A stretch of 11,417 bases of DNA. Origin: Planctomycetota bacterium (GTDB lineage: Bacteria; Planctomycetota; Phycisphaerae; WQYP01). This document shows positions 7,864-11,417 of this stretch, piece by piece. Made by a program: the position numbers and the translations under genes. Where the stretch lies: positions 1 to 11,417 of the forward strand of contig JAKATV010000021.1 of NCBI GenBank assembly GCA_021818565.1, given 5' to 3'. Position 1 is the first letter of the stretch. Each line of letters opens with the position of its first letter. Under the pieces are notes generated by a model. That model searched no databases, was not told the origin of the DNA, and saw only the letters and a list, made by a program, of their open reading frames with translations.

Positions 7864-8522
7864 TGGCATTGCCACAGGCCATTAAGCAGCAGAAGCTGTT
7901 GCTTGCAGAAGGTAAAGACGAACTCCATTTTCTTGACCAACTTCTTAAAACTATAAATATTCCCGACGTTCAGATTATCGATATCGGGGGGAAAGATAAG
8001 TTCCGGCCCTCTTTACCGACAATTACGGCATTGTCCGGATTTCGTAGCGTTGTCCGTCTGGGCATTATTCGTGATGCGGAGACGGATGCGGCAGGGACGC
8101 TCGCAAGCGTGCAGCAATCCCTGAAAGAAAATGGCCTTACCGCGCCTCAACACTCCGGTGTTGTACTTGCGAATGCTATGCCACAGATCGGCATCTGGAT
8201 TATGCCGGATAATCGTCGTGCGGGATGCATTGAGGATCTCTGCTGGGATGGTATTTCAGAAGCAGATCCGCGGCGCGGGTGTGCGGAAATGTTTATGGGT
8301 TGCCTCGGCGAGAGACTGGAGAAAAAAGCCGGTCCGCCTGGCTGCTCTGCAACCGCATATTATTTTCCAAAACAAGCTGCGAAAGCGAAGCTTCACGCGT
8401 ACTTGGCCGGATTGTACGAACCCCAACGCGAGCTGGGACGCGCAGCACAGGCGGACGTCTGGGACCTCCGACTCAGCGCGTTTGCAGGCCTTCGCAATTT
8501 CCTTATCGAGCTTTTCCAGTAA
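7863..8522 (+). CDS. DUF3226 Toprim-like protein, partner of the ATPase
   Basis: A 219-residue protein with the hallmarks of DUF3226, a family related to the Toprim domains of OLD nucleases. An N-terminal strand 'LLLAEGKDE' carries the Toprim glutamate (Glu16). An acidic motif 'LGIIRDAETDA' (Asp71, Glu73, Asp75) would bind divalent metal. The family signature 'GIWIMPDN' (residues 110-117) is followed by 'AGCIEDLC' (120-127). If active it should be a metal-dependent nuclease or phosphotransfer enzyme, but the substrate cannot be read from sequence. The start at 7863 is supported by GGGAGGT 6 nt upstream and the TGATG overlap with the ATPase; a TTG start at 7848 would add five residues but would place the start upstream of that site. 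The C-terminal third (about 150-219) is helical, without a recognisable motif. This arrangement parallels AriA/AriB of PARIS, whose Toprim subunit belongs to a different family (DUF4435). Confidence 0.82.
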   Translation: MALPQAIKQQKLLLAEGKDELHFLDQLLKTINIPDVQIIDIGGKDKFRPSLPTITALSGFRSVVRLGIIRDAETDAAGTLASVQQSLKENGLTAPQHSGVVLANAMPQIGIWIMPDNRRAGCIEDLCWDGISEADPRRGCAEMFMGCLGERLEKKAGPPGCSATAYYFPKQAAKAKLHAYLAGLYEPQRELGRAAQADVWDLRLSAFAGLRNFLIELFQ

Positions 8523-8746
8523 TGAAAAAAGCCCGTAAATTTGATGCGCAAGTTCCGTAACCGCATTCCGCAATCAACCGTGGCGCTGCTGCGTTCGGCG
8601 AAACGTTTCGTTGGACTGGCGTGGGGCAGGCAATTCCGCCGAGAATTGTATGAGACGCACAAAAATTGACAAGGTTGTATGACAACAGGTTGTAAAAGCA
8701 TTGCGGTAAGGGTACGCTTAATGTGTACAATACAAGGAAGGTTATT
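8523..8746 (+). promoter_or_regulatory. Spacer with repeat-rich control region of the antitoxin gene
   Basis: No gene is apparent. The left half holds a 12-bp perfect palindrome CGAAACGTTTCG (8599-8610) and an inverted repeat CAATTC/GAATTG (8631-8648). The right half has a consensus -35 box TTGACA (8666-8671), but the best -10 (TGTAAA, 8691-8696) is at a poor 19-nt spacing. The stretch just downstream has AGGTTGTA twice (8672-8679 and 8687-8694). The same bases make two inverted repeats, GTTGT-ATG-ACAAC (8674-8686) and ACAAC-AG-GTTGT (8682-8693). A further TGTA-CAA-TACA lies at 8724-8734. This is the expected layout for autoregulation of a type II toxin-antitoxin operon. AAGGAAGG (8734-8741) is the ribosome binding site for the GTG at 8747. 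Confidence 0.45.
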
Positions 8747-8986
8747 GTGGATCCTGTAAGCGTTAAGGAGGCCGGAGCACAGATTGCCAGGCTCATTAAC
8801 GCGGCGCAGCGCGGACGGGGCATTTCGATTACGCGACGGGGTAAGCCCGTTGCGCAACTGGTGCCTCCGCCGCAACTGCAGCCGCGGGGACTCCCCGATC
8901 TCGCCGCTTTCCGCAAGGCCATCAAACTCCGTGGAACAAGCCTCAGTAAAACCCTAATCGCACAGCGAAAACATGAACGGTATTAA
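8747..8986 (+). CDS. Phd/YefM-type antitoxin
   Basis: A 79-residue antitoxin of the Phd/YefM type, which binds operator DNA with its N-terminal half and neutralises a partner toxin with its C-terminal half. The N-terminus 'VDPVSVKEAGAQIARLINAAQRG' followed by 'ISITRRGKPVAQLVPP' is the diagnostic Phd fold: helix, then a beta strand ending in the RRGKPVAxLVP motif. The C-terminal part 'LAAFRKAIKLRGTSLSKTLIAQRKHERY' is basic and helical, as expected for the toxin-wrapping segment. The GTG start at 8747 has AAGGAAGG 5 nt upstream and gives the usual family N-terminus; the longer GTG start at 8723 would add eight atypical residues. The next frame begins 3 nt after the stop and opens like a PIN toxin but is truncated, so the antitoxin is probably orphaned. 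Confidence 0.85.
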   Translation: MDPVSVKEAGAQIARLINAAQRGRGISITRRGKPVAQLVPPPQLQPRGLPDLAAFRKAIKLRGTSLSKTLIAQRKHERY

Positions 8987-8989
8987 GCG

Positions 8990-9484
8990 ATGGATTACCT
9001 CGATACCAGCGTGCTTGCCGCGTACTTGACGGCGCGAACTTGTTTGGATATGTTCCGTACTATGAGTATGAGTGTGCCCAAGATATTTTTAGCTGCGATC
9101 ATCGTCCTTGCGGCATTTGTGACCGTTTTGGCGGGGCATTTGCCATCGGCTGCCGCGCTATCCGGACAGCGCTTGCACTCCTTCAATCTAGCCGGTGCCT
9201 CACCGCATGTCGCGAAGGCGAGGTTCGCCATGTATTTGAAAAGCTCGTCTCCCGTGAACAAGCATGGATGCTGCCCCCTCTGCGGCCATCGGACCGGCAC
9301 GCTTCAGGTGTGCTCCACGACAAACATTCGGGATCATAAACCCCGTAGGCGTGTCATGGTGTTGGCCAATCCGGTCTATACGAACCCCCGGGTGATAATG
9401 TATCTCTGGTCACCCCGAACCCATCCCCCTCATACTTCTTCTGCATCCTCTCTACTTGATTTGGGTTGTGCCCTGACAATCTAA
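8990..9484 (+). pseudogene. Truncated PIN-domain (VapC-like) toxin, 5' remnant in a chimeric frame
   Basis: The frame starts 3 nt after the antitoxin stop, exactly where a VapC toxin belongs. Its first 14 residues, MDYLDTSVLAAYLT, are the classic first strand and helix of a PIN nuclease, including the first catalytic aspartate (Asp5). After about residue 14 (position 9031) the similarity stops. None of the other PIN features, such as the central conserved Glu or the C-terminal acidic motif, appears in this frame or in the other plus-strand frames down to 9484. A functional VapC needs about 130 residues of PIN fold, so no active toxin can be made here. The open frame continues into unrelated sequence with signal-peptide character and ends at TAA 9482-9484. 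The break near 9031 looks like a deletion or recombination junction rather than a point mutation. Confidence 0.7.
9068..9484 (+). CDS. Possible small secreted Cys-containing protein (unrecognised)
   Basis: Within the same frame as the truncated toxin, ATG codons at 9050, 9062 and 9068 precede a convincing export signal: 'VPKIFLAAIIVLAAFVTVLAG' followed by 'LPSAAA', a plausible signal-peptidase site. The mature part contains a CCPLCGH motif and another Cys 12 residues later, which could bind metal or form disulphides. After about residue 95 the sequence turns Pro/Ser-rich and less protein-like. No family is recognised and no Shine-Dalgarno stands out. Its position just before TolC and RND-adaptor genes would suit a small periplasmic accessory of metal efflux, but that is speculation. 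It could equally be a decayed gene or an accidental frame. Confidence 0.25.
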   Translation: MSVPKIFLAAIIVLAAFVTVLAGHLPSAAALSGQRLHSFNLAGASPHVAKARFAMYLKSSSPVNKHGCCPLCGHRTGTLQVCSTTNIRDHKPRRRVMVLANPVYTNPRVIMYLWSPRTHPPHTSSASSLLDLGCALTI

Positions 9485-9633
9485 ATGGCTTGGGCAAATA
9501 CCGCCTCCCCATCCCGCGGGGAAAATCCCGCAACACAAGACCCCTATGTTTTTTTCTATTGCCAAGGTGCTTGCGTTTCCGCCAATTGCTACCAACGCCG
9601 TAGCGTCGGAGCAATTGGAACACTTGTCGCGAA
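9485..9633. other. Spacer before the efflux operon
   Basis: No supported gene. It holds a CCCGCGGG palindrome (9513-9520), a T7 run (9549-9555) and the strong inverted repeat at 9582-9618. A 56-residue frame from 9485 to 9655 has no ribosome binding site or recognisable motif. No convincing promoter boxes were found. Confidence 0.5.
9582..9618 (+). promoter_or_regulatory. Long imperfect hairpin / inverted-repeat operator upstream of the efflux operon
   Basis: CCAATTGCT (9582-9590) and AGCAATTGG (9610-9618) are perfect 9-bp inverted arms. Inside them ACGC (9595-9598) and GCGT (9603-9606) pair around a CGTA loop, and CC/GG can pair between the two stems, so the unit can fold into one nearly continuous stem-loop. 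It lies 33 nt before the preferred TolC start (15 nt before the alternative ATG at 9634). It could be a dimeric regulator's site, for example for a metal- or drug-responsive repressor, or an RNA structure in the leader. There is no U-tract after it, which argues against a simple terminator. Confidence 0.45.
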
Positions 9634-9651
9634 ATGGGATATACAGTGCAA

Positions 9652-11088
9652 ATGAGTAATATTAAGGCAACATTGTCGGCCCGCCGAATCCGGTGGGCCA
9701 CCGTGCTCATGCTGGCGCTGCCGGCGGGGTGCCAGTCCTACCACGGCAAGCCCCTGACGTCGGAAGCAGTGACGCGGGCGCTAAAAACCCCTTCGTGGCG
9801 TGAGCTTCGCGTAGCGGCGGAAAAAACGGGTTCCGAGCAACTTCCGAAAACCATGCTTTCTCCGTCGCAGGGAATCACGCCGGAAAGCGCCGCGGTATTA
9901 GCGTTGATTCTCAATCCCTCGCTGCGGGCCATGCGGGATGCGCGTGGCGAAGCCTCCGCCCAGCTTCTTCAGGCGGGCATTTTAACCAACCCGGTAATTA
10001 CCGGCAGTTTTGGCGACATAACCGGGGGCTTCCGCACGGACACATTCAATCCTTACGGCATCGGCGTGGGCTGGAACATCCGACAATTAATTGACCGCCA
10101 GGCGCGAATAAGTTCCGCACGCTACGGGCTTAAGCAGGTTGATCTGGAAGTGGCGTGGCGGGAATGGCAGACCGCAGAAGCCGCCCGGCTGGCGGTCTAC
10201 GCGATGGCCACCGCGAAGGAGCAACTTACGGAGGCGCTGGCAGCCCGGCGGCAGCTTGATAAGACCTACACAATTGCGCAACATGCCGGCACGCAGGGGC
10301 TGATCACGCTGTATAATTTGGGCGTCGCCCTTACCGCCAGTCAGCAGGCCAACGCCCTTGTGCTCACTTTCCGGCAACACTTCCAGCGCAGTCAATTGGA
10401 CCTGGCTCGAGCCATGGGACTGGGGCCGCAAACAATATTTACCCTCAGCCCCGCAGTCCGGCTGCCGACGACGGTTCATCTGCCGGACGTGGTGAAGCTG
10501 GAACACAACGTGGAAAATCGGCGTCTGGATTTACTGGCACTGCACATGGGCTATCAGAGCCGGCAGGAACAGTTGCGGGCCGCTGTGTTGCGGCAGTTTC
10601 CCAGCGTGAGCATTGGTTTTACGCAGGCCAGCGACGCCAACAACGTCCACACCACGAGTTTGGGCGTGAGCATCGATTTGCCGATATTTGATCGCAATCA
10701 AGGCCAGATCGCCTTAGCCAAGGCGACACGCCGGGCGCTTTATGACCATTACATGGCGCGCGTGTTTGCCGCACGCTCGGACATCGCCACGGCGGCGATG
10801 AATATCCGGTCCCTTCAACGGCGAATACACCAGGCGCAATCGGCGGCCGGCAAATACAGTGCGCTGGTGGCCCGGGATCGACAAGGCTTACGCATCCGGA
10901 GCATCAACATCCAGGCATACGCCACCGCCGCGGAACAGTTGGAGCAGGCGCGGATTGGCGTGGCGCAATTGCAATATCGCCTGGCACGGAATCTCATCGC
11001 CCTGGAGCTTTCGTCGGGCGAGGCCTTTTTTACACAACACAATAAGCCAACAACCACGGATTCGAACCGCAGTGGAGATGCACAATGA
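9652..11088 (+). CDS. TolC/CzcC-family outer-membrane efflux lipoprotein
   Basis: A 478-residue outer-membrane factor (OEP family) that would form the trimeric exit duct of a tripartite efflux pump. The N-terminus has Arg residues, a hydrophobic stretch and LPAGC, a lipobox-like site with Cys27, so it is probably a lipoprotein. The first OEP repeat is seen at about residues 77-110 ('ESAAVLALILNPSLRAMRDARGEASAQLLQAG') and the second at about 285-350, with 'RRLDLLALHMGYQSRQEQLRAA' and the strand 'LGVSIDLPIFDRNQGQ', a hallmark of CzcC/CusC-like proteins. Long helical, Gln/Ala-rich stretches lie between and after these. The ATG at 9652 is preferred because it gives a standard lipoprotein signal; an ATG at 9634 would add six residues, and neither has a strong Shine-Dalgarno. 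The stop overlaps the adaptor start by ATGA. Substrate unknown; heavy metals are possible by family resemblance. Confidence 0.88.
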   Translation: MSNIKATLSARRIRWATVLMLALPAGCQSYHGKPLTSEAVTRALKTPSWRELRVAAEKTGSEQLPKTMLSPSQGITPESAAVLALILNPSLRAMRDARGEASAQLLQAGILTNPVITGSFGDITGGFRTDTFNPYGIGVGWNIRQLIDRQARISSARYGLKQVDLEVAWREWQTAEAARLAVYAMATAKEQLTEALAARRQLDKTYTIAQHAGTQGLITLYNLGVALTASQQANALVLTFRQHFQRSQLDLARAMGLGPQTIFTLSPAVRLPTTVHLPDVVKLEHNVENRRLDLLALHMGYQSRQEQLRAAVLRQFPSVSIGFTQASDANNVHTTSLGVSIDLPIFDRNQGQIALAKATRRALYDHYMARVFAARSDIATAAMNIRSLQRRIHQAQSAAGKYSALVARDRQGLRIRSINIQAYATAAEQLEQARIGVAQLQYRLARNLIALELSSGEAFFTQHNKPTTTDSNRSGDAQ

Positions 11089-11417
11089 AACGTTTTATCT
11101 CTTTCATCACGATTGTATTGGTACTGGCGGCGGGGATCGCCATCGGATTTGCCCTGGCGAAATGGGGAACCCCATCAAGTGGAGGTAACGCCGGGAGCTC
11201 CGCGAGCGGCGTTACCTCTGTTCAAACCACTCCGGTTCGCCTGGGAACAATTGCACAGTCGATCACCGTTTATGGCACCGTCGCGGCGAATCCCGCGTTG
11301 GAGAAGAGCCTTTCAGTGGCCTTTGAATCGCGCGTGGTAAAAGTATTTGTCGTCAAGGGCCAGAAAGTCCTGCCCAATCAACGTCTGCTGCAGATTCAGG
11401 CCAGCCCCGCGGAACGC
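11085..11417 (+). CDS. RND/HlyD-type periplasmic adaptor (membrane fusion protein), 3'-truncated by window edge
   Basis: The first 111 codons of a membrane fusion protein that would link an inner-membrane pump to the TolC-like duct. Residues about 4-24 form the inner-membrane anchor or uncleaved signal. A Ser/Gly-rich linker follows (about 31-46), then 'VQTTPVRLGTIAQSITVYGTVAANP', the standard entry into the adaptor's beta-barrel. Residues about 77-105 ('VAFESRVVKVFVVKGQKVLPNQRLLQI') are the lipoyl/biotinyl-like half motif, so this belongs with CzcB/CusB- or MacA/AcrA-like adaptors. The ATG at 11085 overlaps the TolC stop (ATGA), with GGAG 7 nt upstream (11074-11077). The reading frame is open to the window edge. 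A pump gene (RND or ABC) is expected next. A perfect 11-bp inverted repeat lies in the linker codons. Confidence 0.88.
   Translation, partial: MKRFISFITIVLVLAAGIAIGFALAKWGTPSSGGNAGSSASGVTSVQTTPVRLGTIAQSITVYGTVAANPALEKSLSVAFESRVVKVFVVKGQKVLPNQRLLQIQASPAER
11182..11218 (+). repeat. Perfect 11-bp inverted repeat inside the adaptor coding region
   Basis: GAGGTAACGCC (11182-11192) and GGCGTTACCTC (11208-11218) are perfect complements around a 15-nt GC-rich loop that itself contains GGAGCTCC. The repeat encodes the Ser/Gly linker just after the membrane anchor (residues about 33-45), where amino-acid constraint is low. The hairpin would form in the mRNA about 100 nt after the start codon. Confidence 0.6.

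Noticed and set aside
9513..9555. GC-rich palindrome plus T7 as an intrinsic terminator
   Set aside because: The CCCGCGGG stem is very short and separated from the T run by 28 nt, so it does not form a terminator.
8523..9651. Insertion sequence or integrase remnant
   Set aside because: No transposase or recombinase motif, no paired terminal inverted repeats and no target-site duplication were seen around the broken toxin gene.
9485..9655. 56-residue plus-strand frame ending in ATGA overlap with TolC
   Set aside because: The overlap is suggestive, but there is no Shine-Dalgarno and no recognisable sequence, and it runs through a strong hairpin. Kept only as a finding.
9354..9710. 118-codon minus-strand frame before the TolC gene
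   Set aside because: Its start lies inside the TolC signal-peptide codons. No family is recognisable and there is no good ribosome binding site.

Overview
The window looks like chromosomal DNA of a Gram-negative (diderm) bacterium. It encodes an outer-membrane TolC-type lipoprotein and a periplasmic adaptor beside a four-gene GldA/GldF/GldG/DUF4340 ABC cluster. That mix, the moderately high GC and the Ala/Pro-rich coding style would suit the PVC group (Planctomycetota/Verrucomicrobiota). The placement is an inference from gene content only; there is no rRNA or other phylogenetic marker here.

Layout. (1) 1-457 holds no convincing gene, only short inverted repeats and two homopolymer tracts, one of them T9 directly followed by G9. 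(2) 6490 down to 458 on the minus strand is one operon: ABC ATPase, six-helix permease, GldG-type periplasmic protein and a DUF4340 protein with four repeats. It resembles the gliding-motility-associated ABC family, which many non-gliding bacteria also carry. (3) 6491-6744 is a divergent control region with a perfect 14-bp palindrome placed between the -35 and -10 elements of a candidate promoter for the ABC operon. (4) 6745-8522 on the plus strand is a tight two-gene cassette: an OLD/AAA_15-type ATPase overlapping by one base a DUF3226 Toprim-like protein. This split ATPase-plus-Toprim arrangement resembles the logic of PARIS (AriA/AriB) and OLD-family defence systems, but with a different Toprim family. 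It is the best candidate here for a poorly described system. (5) 8523-9651 is a scarred accessory stretch: a Phd/YefM-type antitoxin followed 3 nt later by the first 14 codons of a PIN (VapC) toxin. That frame then runs into unrelated sequence resembling a secreted, cysteine-containing peptide. (6) 9652 to the right edge is the start of an efflux operon: a TolC/CzcC-like outer-membrane lipoprotein overlapping by ATGA an RND/HlyD-type adaptor that runs off the window. An inner-membrane pump probably follows.

How the parts relate: the ABC operon and the efflux operon look like housekeeping envelope functions. The ATPase-Toprim pair and the broken toxin-antitoxin locus lie between them as an accessory insertion with defence-island character. 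No tRNA, rRNA, CRISPR array, transposase or integrase was seen.
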